A stretch of DNA of 12,501 nt from an uncultured Syntrophobacterales bacterium (GTDB taxonomy: Bacteria > Desulfobacterota > Syntrophia > Syntrophales > UBA5619), in the NCBI GenBank assembly GCA_903903205.1, contig CAIUXU010000253.1, positions 1-12,501 of the forward strand. Reading direction: 5' to 3'. Under the pieces are notes generated by a model, which was not told the DNA's origin, made no database searches, and saw nothing but the letters and a program-made list of their open reading frames with translations. Positions 1-6,708 of this stretch are shown piece after piece. Position 1 is the first letter of the stretch. Each line of letters starts with the position of its first letter. Position numbers and translations under genes: made by a program.

Positions 1-305
1 AGTGCGAATGCCGGAAACCGGCGCCGGGGCTGCTCCTCCGGGCGGCGGCGGAGCTTCAGCTTGATCCTGCCCGCTCCTACATGGTAGGTGACACGCTGAA
101 TGACATGACGGCGGGGGGGAACGCCGGGGCACAGTGCATCCTCGTCCGGACCGGACACGGCAAGGAGGCCGCCGAAGAACTTCATCTCCCCAGCGGAAAA
201 GCTGGCGCCCGAGAGGGGACGGCAGTCATCCGGCCTCGGCCTGTGCATATCGCCGACGATCTCCTCGCCGCGGTCAAATGGATTATGGGAAACGACAAGC
301 CGTGA
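1..305 (+). CDS. gmhB: D-glycero-beta-D-manno-heptose 1,7-bisphosphate 7-phosphatase, C-terminal part
   Basis: Reading frame open from base 3 to the TGA at 303-305, about 100 residues; the 5' half lies outside the window. The visible part begins with CECRKPAPGLLL, followed by SYMVGDTLNDM and ILVRTGHG. CxCRKPxPG is the second half of the zinc-binding loop of the GmhB branch of HAD phosphatases, and GDxxxD is HAD motif IV, which holds Mg2+. The family removes the 7-phosphate of heptose bisphosphate in the cytoplasm, a step towards ADP-heptose for the LPS inner core. The C-terminal region carries a short extra loop (HLPSGKAGAREGTAVIRP) not typical of the E. coli enzyme. The stop codon overlaps the GTG start of waaC in the sequence GTGA, implying co-transcription and translational coupling. 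Other HAD phosphatases are possible, but the zinc loop makes GmhB the best reading. Confidence 0.9.
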   Translation, partial: CECRKPAPGLLLRAAAELQLDPARSYMVGDTLNDMTAGGNAGAQCILVRTGHGKEAAEELHLPSGKAGAREGTAVIRPRPVHIADDLLAAVKWIMGNDKP

Positions 306-1423
306 ACATCCTGATCGTCAAACTGAGCGCCGTCGGCGACGTCATTCACACGCTGCCATCGCTTGCCGCCCTCCGCCGCTGCTATCCCGACGCCGACATC
401 TCCTGGGTCGTCGAGGAGGCGGCCGCCGATCTGCTCACGGGAAATCCAGATCTGAATCGGGTAATCGTCTCCGGCCGGAAACGATGGGTCCAGGGGCTCC
501 GGCTGGGCAGGATTGCTGCGCCACTCCGGGAAATGTTAGCATTTTTCAAGGAGATCCGGCGCCGTCCCTACGACCTGGTGATCGATTTCCACGGTCTGCT
601 CAAGAGCGCCGCAATCGTCCTGTTCAGCGGAGGAAGGCGGAAACTCGGCTACGACAGCCTGCAGGAGGGAAGCGGCCTCTTCTACAACGAAAAGATCCCC
701 GAACAGATGGGGAAGCACGCCGTGGACCGCTACCTCGACTTCGTCCGATATCTCGCCGGAGATCCGAATGGACGGAATGCCGCTTGTCTGAAGGGGCCGC
801 CGGTATTCAGCATCGCCGTCGGCGAAACAGAGCAACGGCGCATAGCGGCGCTCCTGGATGAACATAAGGAAATCTTGAATGTTGCCGACAATAGAGGGGG
901 CGGGACGCAAGCGGGCGGGAGAAGAGAACCGCAGACCGGCAAACCTTTTATCGCCGTCAATCCGGTTGCATTGTGGGAGACAAAACTTTGGGAAGATGAG
1001 AAATTTGCGGAACTTTGCGACCGTATCCGGCAGGAACTGGGGATCGGCATCATCCTGACGGGGTCAGACGCTGGTCCGCTCGAACGAATCCGGGGGCAGA
1101 TGAAAACGGAAGCCGTTAATCTCGGCGGCCGGACGACGCTCCGAGAGCTGGCCTGCCTCTATAGTCAGGCCACCCTCCTCGTCACGACGGATTCCGGCCC
1201 CATGCACCTCGCCGCGGCCATGGGCACGCCGGTTGTCGCCCTCTTCGGGCCGACCAATCCTGCCCGTACCGGACCCTACGGCCCCGGCCACCGTGTCATC
1301 CGGCGCGCACTTTCCTGCGCACCATGCCTCCGGAAGCGGTGCGACAACCCACGCTGCATGACGGAAATCTCCGTGAAAGAGGTCTTCGACGAACTAAAAA
1401 AAGTGCTGAGGACCAAGGACTGA
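302..1423 (+). CDS. waaC: Lipopolysaccharide heptosyltransferase I (GT9)
   Basis: 373 residues if started at GTG 302. The N-terminus NILIVKLSAVGDVIHTLPSL closely follows WaaC, including Asp13, the catalytic-base position of that family, and SWVVEEA further on. The C-terminal Rossmann domain has TDSGPMHLAAAMGTPVV and LFGPTNPARTGPYG, the GT9 nucleotide-sugar signature, and KLWEDEKFAEL, matching the WaaC Lys-x-Trp region. It would transfer L,D-heptose from ADP-heptose to Kdo of the inner core at the cytoplasmic face of the inner membrane. The frame stays open upstream to 134 with an in-frame ATG at 278, but homology begins at 302 and GTG overlaps the gmhB stop; a GGGA at 287-290 could serve as ribosome site. 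A Gly/Arg-rich linker (about residues 184-212) between the two domains makes it longer than the roughly 320 residues of E. coli WaaC. The C-terminus has a Cys cluster CAPCLRKRCDNPRCM. Confidence 0.92.
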   Translation: MNILIVKLSAVGDVIHTLPSLAALRRCYPDADISWVVEEAAADLLTGNPDLNRVIVSGRKRWVQGLRLGRIAAPLREMLAFFKEIRRRPYDLVIDFHGLLKSAAIVLFSGGRRKLGYDSLQEGSGLFYNEKIPEQMGKHAVDRYLDFVRYLAGDPNGRNAACLKGPPVFSIAVGETEQRRIAALLDEHKEILNVADNRGGGTQAGGRREPQTGKPFIAVNPVALWETKLWEDEKFAELCDRIRQELGIGIILTGSDAGPLERIRGQMKTEAVNLGGRTTLRELACLYSQATLLVTTDSGPMHLAAAMGTPVVALFGPTNPARTGPYGPGHRVIRRALSCAPCLRKRCDNPRCMTEISVKEVFDELKKVLRTKD

Positions 1424-1433
1424 GTAAAACCAT

Positions 1434-1458
1434 ATCCCCGATAAAAGCACTCGGGGAT
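1434..1458. repeat. Intergenic palindrome (REP-like hairpin)
   Basis: ATCCCCGA at 1434-1441 and TCGGGGAT at 1451-1458 form a perfect 8-base-pair stem with a 9-base loop, ten bases after the waaC stop codon. No run of T follows, so it is not an obvious intrinsic terminator; it could protect the mRNA 3' end or be a copy of a dispersed palindromic repeat. The right arm continues into ATGACA, as in short dispersed palindromes of many proteobacterial genomes (family resemblance from memory, not checked). Confidence 0.7.
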
Positions 1459-1534
1459 GACAATAGTGGAAACACTCGGAAATGACAAAAGTGAAGCACT
1501 CGGGGATGACAAAAAACACTCAGCACTCAGCACT
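1448..1534. repeat. Direct repeats between waaC and the Trm112 gene
   Basis: Three copies of CACTCGGGGATGACAA start at 1448, 1473 and 1497 (the middle copy reads CGGAAATG), with a period of 24-25 bases. They are followed by CACTCAG at 1517 and 1524 and a last CACT at 1531. Only the first copy has the left arm of the palindrome at 1434-1441. No reading frame worth reporting spans the block. It looks like a palindromic repeat whose right arm has been duplicated and has decayed. Confidence 0.75.
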
Positions 1535-1557
1535 ATCTTTTTATAAGGAGTGAAAAA

Positions 1558-1731
1558 ATGGGAATCAGCAAGGAACTGTTGGAAATTCTGGCCTGCCCGA
1601 AGTGTAAGGGAGAAGTGCATCTGAACCCGGCGGAGGATGGTCTCATCTGCGACCGCTGCCGTCTGCTCTACGAGATTCGGGAAGAGATCCCGATCATGCT
1701 CATCGACGAGGCAAAACCGCTCGAAAGTTGA
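1558..1731 (+). CDS. Trm112 family (YcaR-like) small zinc protein
   Basis: 57 residues from ATG 1558, preceded by a good ribosome site AAGGAG at 1545-1550. The sequence has CPKC (residues 13-16) and CDRC (31-34), a four-cysteine zinc ribbon, then YEIREEIPIMLIDEAK, the conserved tail of the Trm112/UPF0434 family (E. coli YcaR, about 60 residues). Eukaryotic and archaeal Trm112 bind and stabilise methyltransferases; the bacterial role is poorly defined, but the gene often sits beside LPS genes (in E. coli between lpxK and kdsB), which fits here. It lies 134 bases after waaC beyond a repeat block and ends 11 bases before the convergent GT9 gene, so it may be read from the waaC transcript or from its own promoter; none is clear. 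Length and all four cysteines look intact. Confidence 0.88.
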   Translation: MGISKELLEILACPKCKGEVHLNPAEDGLICDRCRLLYEIREEIPIMLIDEAKPLES

Positions 1732-1742
1732 CGCAGGGCTTT

Positions 1743-2855
1743 TCAGGAGGAGAGGGCTTTGCGGATGACGGTCTGCACCCGCTCCACCGACAGTGTGTCG
1801 AGGCAGCGACTGACTCCGCTCCCTTCGCATCCTTTCAAATGGCAGGGGGCACAGGCCATCTCGGGGATAACGACGCGGTTTCGTTCACCCGGCGGCGACC
1901 AGTACCGCCAGTCGGAGGGGCCGTAGAGGGTAACCGTGGGCGTCCCCACGGCGGCGGCGATGTGCGGCGCGGCGCTGTCGACACCGAGATGGAGTCGGCT
2001 CCGTTGGAGAACACCCGCCAGTTCGGCAAGCGTCGTCTTGCCTACCAGATTGTACACATTCCCGGCGCAGGAATTGCCCAGTTCACCGGCACGCTCCCTT
2101 TCGGCGGGGGTCCCGACGATGACGGCGGCAACCCCGAACTCCTTCCACAGCCAATCAAGGATCTGCACCCATTTCGAAAGCTCCCACTCCTTGTATGACC
2201 AGCGGGAAAAAGGATTCACAGTCACCCAGTCGCCACGCCGGACCGTCCCGTCGCGCAGCCTCTCCCCACCTTCTCCCATCGCCTCCTCCGGAGCGGGAAT
2301 TCCAGCATCGGCGAGAATTCCTGCAGCCCGCGAACACACCTCGTTTGAGAGACAAAGTTCGGGAATGACCTTTCCGGTTTCGATCCCGAAGGCTTTCAGA
2401 ATATAGAGGGAGAGGTCGGCAGCCCCTACCGCAGCCATAGGCTCTCCGGCCGTTGATACGAGATGGGTGAACAGGTGGTTCCGCAGCCCGGGAAGCGATG
2501 GATAATGAATGGCAGCGCGGATCGGCGCCCCAGTCACAAAAGCCATGTAGCCTCCCCGCTCGTCCCCCCGAAAATCGAAGACGAGTTCAAACCGCTCCCG
2601 GCGGAGCGCCCGAATCAGGCGGAGCGACTCTCCAAACCCTTTTCGGACCTCGAAAATTTTCAGCGGGAAGGCGCCAGTCGCTAGCAGAGATCCGCTTCCT
2701 TCTCTTAGCAAAACGGCAACCTCCGCACCGGGATAGGTGTCCCGCACCGCCTGGATGGCAGGGAGCGACCAGACGATGTCGCCGATGTCGCCGAGCTGGA
2801 TGATCAGGATGCGCCTCATCTGCGGCGGTTTGCTATAGCGGTTTGCAATATTCAT
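1743..2855 (-). CDS. LPS heptosyltransferase, GT9 family (WaaQ/heptosyltransferase III-like)
   Basis: 370 residues from ATG at 2853-2855. MRRILIIQLGDIGDIVWSLP (from residue 13) is the GT9 N-terminus, with Asp26 at the catalytic-base position, and GVDSAAPHIAAAVGTPTV plus LYGPSDWRYWSPPG form the C-terminal ADP-heptose site. The Asp-x-x-x-Trp pattern after the GPSD resembles WaaQ-type enzymes more than WaaC or WaaF; this assignment is tentative. It would add heptose to the LPS core at the inner membrane. A conserved C-terminal cysteine group (CAPCHLKGC) recalls that of the WaaC at 302-1423. The outer start lies 3 bases after the stop of the preceding GT2 gene and has AGGGG 12 bases upstream; ATG at 2817-2819, where family similarity begins, is the alternative. 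It is the last gene of the minus-strand run and converges on the Trm112 gene. Confidence 0.88.
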   Translation of the reverse strand: MNIANRYSKPPQMRRILIIQLGDIGDIVWSLPAIQAVRDTYPGAEVAVLLREGSGSLLATGAFPLKIFEVRKGFGESLRLIRALRRERFELVFDFRGDERGGYMAFVTGAPIRAAIHYPSLPGLRNHLFTHLVSTAGEPMAAVGAADLSLYILKAFGIETGKVIPELCLSNEVCSRAAGILADAGIPAPEEAMGEGGERLRDGTVRRGDWVTVNPFSRWSYKEWELSKWVQILDWLWKEFGVAAVIVGTPAERERAGELGNSCAGNVYNLVGKTTLAELAGVLQRSRLHLGVDSAAPHIAAAVGTPTVTLYGPSDWRYWSPPGERNRVVIPEMACAPCHLKGCEGSGVSRCLDTLSVERVQTVIRKALSS

Positions 2856-2858
2856 GGG

Positions 2859-3770
2859 TCAGGGACACCCCTTCAGGTGCCAGAGGAGCAGGCGGCCATA
2901 GACCGCCCACTTGTCGCGCAGCCCCCCCTGGAATCCCAACGTCAGGAAAACGCCGAGAAAGGTCAGCAGCCAATCCACAACGAGGCGCAGCAAAATTACG
3001 ACGCGGACCTTTTGATAGTACCGACCGCTGCTCCATTTATGGAAAAACTGATATCGGGAACGGTAGAACTCGATGCGGGAGCGGAGATTCCGGCCGATGC
3101 TCTGACCCTGGAGATGGTAGATGAAAGCGGTCGGTACATGCAGGATCCTCCAGCCGGCCCGTCGCATCCGATAGGCCCAGTCTGTCTCCTCAAAGAAAAA
3201 GTGATAACGCTCGTCAAACAACCCGACCGAATCCATCGCCTCTCTGCGAACAATCAGGCAGGCGCCGATCCCCGAGTCGACCTCCACGATTCCCGAATGG
3301 CTGTATCTTTTGCTCGGAAATCGCCGCGGGAAGAGATATTCGAGCAGGGACATATTGGTCATGAGCGTCAGCAGCGACGGAAAGGAGGCGATCGAATTCT
3401 GCCGGCTCCCGTCTGCGTTGAGGAGCTGACCGCAGGCCATCGCCGCCCCAGGATTGTTTTCCATACAGGCGAAGAGCTCGGAGACGGCATTTTCCGTCAG
3501 GATCGCGTCCGAGTTCAACAACAGCGCATAGCGGCCCGTCATGATCCGCAGGGCCTGATTGTTGGCCATTCCGAAACCCCTGTTTTCGAGGTTCTCGATC
3601 ACACAGACCTGTGGAAAATTTTCCCGCAACATCGCCGCACTGCCGTCGGTCGATGCATTGTCCACGACGATGATCTCGTATGAAAGGCTCCGGATGGTTG
3701 TCTCGACAGAATCCAGGCACTTCCTCAGAAGTTCGCGCGTGTTCCAGTTGACGACGATAATGGAGATCAC
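2859..3770 (-). CDS. Glycosyltransferase family 2 (rhamnosyltransferase-like)
   Basis: 303 residues. GT-A fold signatures run in order: SIIVVNWNTRELLRKCLDS (residues 3-21), IIVVDNASTDGS (33-44) for the nucleotide, NRGFGMANNQAL (63-74), the metal-binding LLLNSDA (83-89, in place of DxD), and FFFEETDWAYRMRRAGW (191-207) with the acidic acceptor-side cluster. These are features of WcaA/WbbL-type inverting transferases that act on lipid-linked or LPS acceptors in the cytoplasm; the sugar cannot be told. A hydrophobic, Arg-flanked tail (about 255-280, VVILLRLVVDWLLTFLGVFL) probably attaches it to the inner membrane. The start is GTG at 3768-3770, sharing one base with the TAG stop of the preceding gene (TAGTG), so translation is probably coupled; no strong ribosome site of its own is seen. 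It closely resembles the GT2 at 7558-8514. Confidence 0.9.
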   Translation of the reverse strand: MISIIVVNWNTRELLRKCLDSVETTIRSLSYEIIVVDNASTDGSAAMLRENFPQVCVIENLENRGFGMANNQALRIMTGRYALLLNSDAILTENAVSELFACMENNPGAAMACGQLLNADGSRQNSIASFPSLLTLMTNMSLLEYLFPRRFPSKRYSHSGIVEVDSGIGACLIVRREAMDSVGLFDERYHFFFEETDWAYRMRRAGWRILHVPTAFIYHLQGQSIGRNLRSRIEFYRSRYQFFHKWSSGRYYQKVRVVILLRLVVDWLLTFLGVFLTLGFQGGLRDKWAVYGRLLLWHLKGCP

Positions 3771-4519
3771 TATTTCAGTTCACTCAATTTGGCATACTTG
3801 AAGAATTTATTGACCGCGTCGGTCATCGCGAGTGTCAACCCCTGCGAACCGTCCAGAAAGCCGCCCCGGAGGAGATAATCCTGAAAAAAGGTGAATCCCG
3901 CCCGCAGACAGGCCGACCCGATCGAACAGCTTCTCCCTTCCGCAAAGGCCTGCTGCGCGCCGAGCGTGGAATAACGGTCGATTTTTCGGATGATCCGGCC
4001 CAAATCGCTCTCGGTCCGATGCTCAAGCGGGGCCTCCAGGATCTCCACACGTCCGTTAACGGAAACGGCTTCATGGACCGCGGCCTCCGTCAGGCGGCCC
4101 TGCCCTCTCCGGAAGAGACGAACCACACGGTCCGGCCACCACCCCGCGTGACGGATCCAGCGTCCCCGGAAGAAATTTTTTCTCGGGAAGCTGTAGCCGT
4201 TTGCGTCCCCCCGGGAGTCGATCATCTGCCGGATCACGCGGGCCGTCTCCGGCGGGACCCGTTCATCGGCATCCAGGACGAGAATCCACTCCTCCCGACA
4301 TTGATCGACCGCAAACTGCTTCTGCTTCCCAAATCCGCGCCACGGCTCATTGAAAACATCGCAGCCGAAATCGGATGCAATCCGGAATGTATCGTCCACA
4401 CTTCCGGAATCGACGACGACGATCTGCCGGGCAAAGGCAACGCTCCGCAGGCAATCGGGGAGGTTCTCTGCCTCATCCTTTACGATCATGGCGACGGAAA
4501 GTGAACCTTTGTCGGTCAT
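3770..4519 (-). CDS. GT2 LPS core glycosyltransferase, WaaE/KdtX-like
   Basis: 249 residues, a normal length for the WaaE/KdtX group. LSVAMIVKDEAENLPDCLRS (residues 7-26), VVVDSGSVDDT (34-44), the long GFGKQKQFAVDQC stretch (62-74), the DxD motif LVLDADERV (80-88) and the later GWWPDRVVRLFRRG are diagnostic of this group. WaaE of Klebsiella and Serratia adds beta-1,4-glucose to heptose I of the inner core; that exact activity is inference here, since the same family includes many uncharacterised relatives. The start ATG at 4517-4519 has a good ribosome site (GGGAG, 6 bases upstream). A 75-base gap with a hairpin separates it from the upstream CgeB-like gene, while its TAG stop overlaps the GTG of the next GT2 by one base. 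Confidence 0.88.
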   Translation of the reverse strand: MTDKGSLSVAMIVKDEAENLPDCLRSVAFARQIVVVDSGSVDDTFRIASDFGCDVFNEPWRGFGKQKQFAVDQCREEWILVLDADERVPPETARVIRQMIDSRGDANGYSFPRKNFFRGRWIRHAGWWPDRVVRLFRRGQGRLTEAAVHEAVSVNGRVEILEAPLEHRTESDLGRIIRKIDRYSTLGAQQAFAEGRSCSIGSACLRAGFTFFQDYLLRGGFLDGSQGLTLAMTDAVNKFFKYAKLSELK

Positions 4520-4565
4520 CGATTTCTCCCTCTCCCTACTGCTTCCGGTTGGTATCTATCATACT

Positions 4566-4597
4566 ATCCACAAAAGATGAATGGTTTACACCATTCA
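4566..4597 (-). terminator. Hairpin at the end of the CgeB-like gene, possible weak terminator
   Basis: TGAATGGT at 4578-4585 and ACCATTCA at 4590-4597 make a perfect 8-base-pair stem with a 4-base loop. Read on the minus strand the first arm contains the stop codon of the CgeB-like gene and the second arm is followed by TCTTTTG. The stem is AT-rich and the T run short, so termination would be partial at best; it may lower expression of the three downstream GT genes or simply be a processing signal. Confidence 0.4.
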
Positions 4598-5749
4598 GAC
4601 CAGATTCATCAAGGTGAAGAGCTGCTCGAACCGCATCTCCCAGGTGTGCTCCTTCCGCGCCCGCCAAAAGCCGGCCTGTCGGATCGCCTCCGCCCTCTGC
4701 GGATCGGACAGAAGATGGCGGATGTTGGCCAGAAGGTCGTCGAAACCCCGGTACGTGACGATCTCTTGTCCGAGGTTGTACACCCTCTCCAGCTCAGGAT
4801 GGTATTCCGTAAGGTAGAGCCCACCGCTCATCGGGATCTCGAAATCCCTGCCCTTGAGGCAGTAAGTCTCTTCATGCCCCTCCACACCCGCAAACCCGAG
4901 GTTGATCCGGCTTTTCGAGTAGAGACAAACCATCTCCTCCGTGGAGAGCGAACCATTGGGCCAGCCGTATCCAAATGTCTCAACGCGGACGCCTTCTGCG
5001 CTGAGACGACGGATGATTTCAGGGCGGTTTCCGTAGCACTGCCCCACGAAGGAGACGTCGATGGTCTTCTCCAGATCCCGGGGGCTGTGGAGCCCCGGGT
5101 TGGCGCCTTCCGGGAGATAAACGGGCAGCGCCCCCTCCACGCAGTACTTCTTCAGGGCATCCCCGGTGCTGGTCCAGCAGAGGTCAAAGCACCGGCAGAT
5201 ATCGCGGGAACCGAAGGCCAGACCGCCTCTCACCTTGCCTACAAAATTCTCCTTGTCGTTGAGGCTGAAGTGGATCATCGGTACGCCGAAGGAGCGGAGG
5301 GCCTGAACGGTCTTCGGGGAAACGAGCTCCCCGGAGAGGTAGGTGAAGATGACATCGGGGCGTTCCGCCGCAACCCATTGCCCGATGCGGATCAAGAGAT
5401 CGCGGTTCATCTCCGCCTTCCCGGAGCTCCGCCAGTCCCGGCGAGAGTGGTCAAACACCTCAAACCAGTCGTAGTGCCGTACCGTTCCGAATTTTTCCAG
5501 ACCGGGTTTCAGGCCCCCCTCTTCCCAATTGTAGTTGTGGTAGATGGCGATGATCGAAAGCTTACCCTTCGGTTTTGGACTGAGGCCGGGGAAGCGGGTC
5601 TGCAAGGTCAGACGGATTGCGGAATCATCTGGAATCGCGAGCCTTTGGGAGGAAAATGCCGCTCCGTAGCCCTCCAGTTCTCCGTTGAGCCTCACCTTGT
5701 TCCTCCAGGTGCGGAATCGCCTCCGGTATATCTTCAACGGATCATTCAT
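4595..5749 (-). CDS. CgeB-like glycosyltransferase (GT-B fold, Glyco_trans_1_2 type)
   Basis: 384 residues. The C-terminal third has LKGRDFEIPMSGGLYLTEYH (residues 298-317), where a Glu-x-x-x-x-Gly-Gly pattern is typical of CgeB-like GT-B enzymes, followed by NLGQEIVTYRGFDDLLANI and a terminal QAGFWRARKEHTWEMRFEQL, the usual RVxxEHTxxxR ending of that group. The middle has FVGQCYGNRPEIIRRL, another recurring family element, and RPDVIFTYLSGELVS closes the N-terminal Rossmann half. The first 60 residues are basic and unlike the core domain. Such proteins transfer sugars in spore-coat, LPS and surface-glycan clusters; donor and acceptor are unknown. The start ATG overlaps the stop of the GT-D-like gene by 4 bases (ATGA) and has no strong ribosome site, so translation probably depends on the upstream gene. 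Confidence 0.85.
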   Translation of the reverse strand: MNDPLKIYRRRFRTWRNKVRLNGELEGYGAAFSSQRLAIPDDSAIRLTLQTRFPGLSPKPKGKLSIIAIYHNYNWEEGGLKPGLEKFGTVRHYDWFEVFDHSRRDWRSSGKAEMNRDLLIRIGQWVAAERPDVIFTYLSGELVSPKTVQALRSFGVPMIHFSLNDKENFVGKVRGGLAFGSRDICRCFDLCWTSTGDALKKYCVEGALPVYLPEGANPGLHSPRDLEKTIDVSFVGQCYGNRPEIIRRLSAEGVRVETFGYGWPNGSLSTEEMVCLYSKSRINLGFAGVEGHEETYCLKGRDFEIPMSGGLYLTEYHPELERVYNLGQEIVTYRGFDDLLANIRHLLSDPQRAEAIRQAGFWRARKEHTWEMRFEQLFTLMNLV

Positions 5750-6708
5750 GGCGGTAAGGGTTTGAAACCGGCTATGTGTTCCCCTGTTTTTCTGAGGGTG
5801 TACATTCTCAGCCCGTTCGACTTCTCCTCCCGGCCATTCATCATATTCAGGACATGCCCGGCATCAAGAACAGGTATAGCGTAACGAGCAGCGGCATCGA
5901 CGCAAACCATCAGCGCACCAACGCCCGCGCCGGCAAGACAGAGATCGGTGTCGGGTGGAATCCGCTCCAGAATCTTCTCTCGCATCGCTTCCCATCGTGT
6001 CGCAACATATTCGGCCGGGATTTCAATGAAGGTGATATCCGGTTTGCTCGCGAAGCGGGCAAACCAGTCGCGGAAGGCATCTGGATTGTATTCCGAATTG
6101 AGAATGCACAACTTCCTGCCGTCGACGAGGCGGGCAAAAGGCTCTGAAGTGAGGTAGGCATAGACGGCATAGAAGGGAATGTAATGATCACCCTTCAATG
6201 CGATGCCATGGTCTTGAAGAAAATTCAAAAAGGAAGAGGCGGAAACCTCTTCGGAACGTCGGAACAAGGAGAAAAATCCCCGTTTCTTTTCACGACCGAT
6301 ATTCCCGGGAAAGATCAACGGCGCCATCTTCCCGCCCACAGCCAGGCTCTTGAGTGCGTCTATGTGCAACAGCATCGCTTTCCGGATGGCATCCACCGAC
6401 TCGGCCTGCCGATAGAGGCCGTTGCAGCCCAAGGTGAATTGGTAGAAGGCGTACTCCCCATCTGCAAAACGGACCACCGGCGCCGGTCTCCGCTTCGTCA
6501 TGCCCCACTCCACAAAGTTGTGCAGCAGCTCCAGATAGTCGACGCCTTCCGCCACGCCACGGTGGAAGAGGCAGGTTTCCTGCTCCACGATATCAGGCAC
6601 GTTGACCCGGATGACTGGTTCGTTGTCGATGTCCGGCAGGTTGAGTCTGGCGAAGCGAAACTCACCGTTCTCCAGCAATTCATGGAGATAGTCGCTGTCG
6701 TTTTTCAT
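5746..6708 (-). CDS. Putative glycosyltransferase with GT-D/DUF1792-like motifs
   Basis: 320 residues, no signal peptide or membrane segment, so probably cytoplasmic. The clearest element is PVVRFADGEYAFYQ (residues 77-90): R-F-x-D-G-E is the metal-binding DxE motif (Asp83, Glu85) of the GT-D fold first seen in the DUF1792 domain of streptococcal adhesin glycosylation. The C-terminal part repeats the same logic: LCLAGAGVGALMVCVDAAA (256-274), then VLDAGHVLNMM (280-290), comparable with the A-x-D-x-G-H ending of DUF1792 proteins. LCILNSEYNPDAFRDWF lies between them. The assignment rests on these motifs alone and the N-terminal 70 residues are unassigned. ATGA overlaps on both sides (6705-6708 and 5746-5749) lock it between a methyltransferase and a CgeB-like GT; an AGGA ribosome site lies 6 bases before the ATG. 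Confidence 0.7.
   Translation of the reverse strand: MKNDSDYLHELLENGEFRFARLNLPDIDNEPVIRVNVPDIVEQETCLFHRGVAEGVDYLELLHNFVEWGMTKRRPAPVVRFADGEYAFYQFTLGCNGLYRQAESVDAIRKAMLLHIDALKSLAVGGKMAPLIFPGNIGREKKRGFFSLFRRSEEVSASSFLNFLQDHGIALKGDHYIPFYAVYAYLTSEPFARLVDGRKLCILNSEYNPDAFRDWFARFASKPDITFIEIPAEYVATRWEAMREKILERIPPDTDLCLAGAGVGALMVCVDAAARYAIPVLDAGHVLNMMNGREEKSNGLRMYTLRKTGEHIAGFKPLPP

Noticed and set aside
134..301. N-terminal extension of waaC inside gmhB
   Set aside because: The frame is open, but similarity to WaaC starts at the GTG at 302, which overlaps the gmhB stop; the upstream part reads as Arg/Pro-rich shadow sequence.
1448..1534. CRISPR array
   Set aside because: Units are only 24-25 bases including the spacer, the intervening sequences are nearly the same rather than unique, and no cas gene is present.
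1276..1830. 184-codon minus-strand frame spanning the repeat block
   Set aside because: It crosses the 3' end of waaC, the repeats and the Trm112 gene; the repeat-derived translation is not evidence of coding.
2877..3683. 268-codon open frame on the plus strand
   Set aside because: It is antisense to a GT2 with intact motifs, and its translation is not protein-family-like.
4577..5884. 435-codon open frame on the plus strand
   Set aside because: It lies wholly opposite the CgeB-like and GT-D-like genes, which have clear family motifs; its translation has none. It arises from GC-rich codon use.
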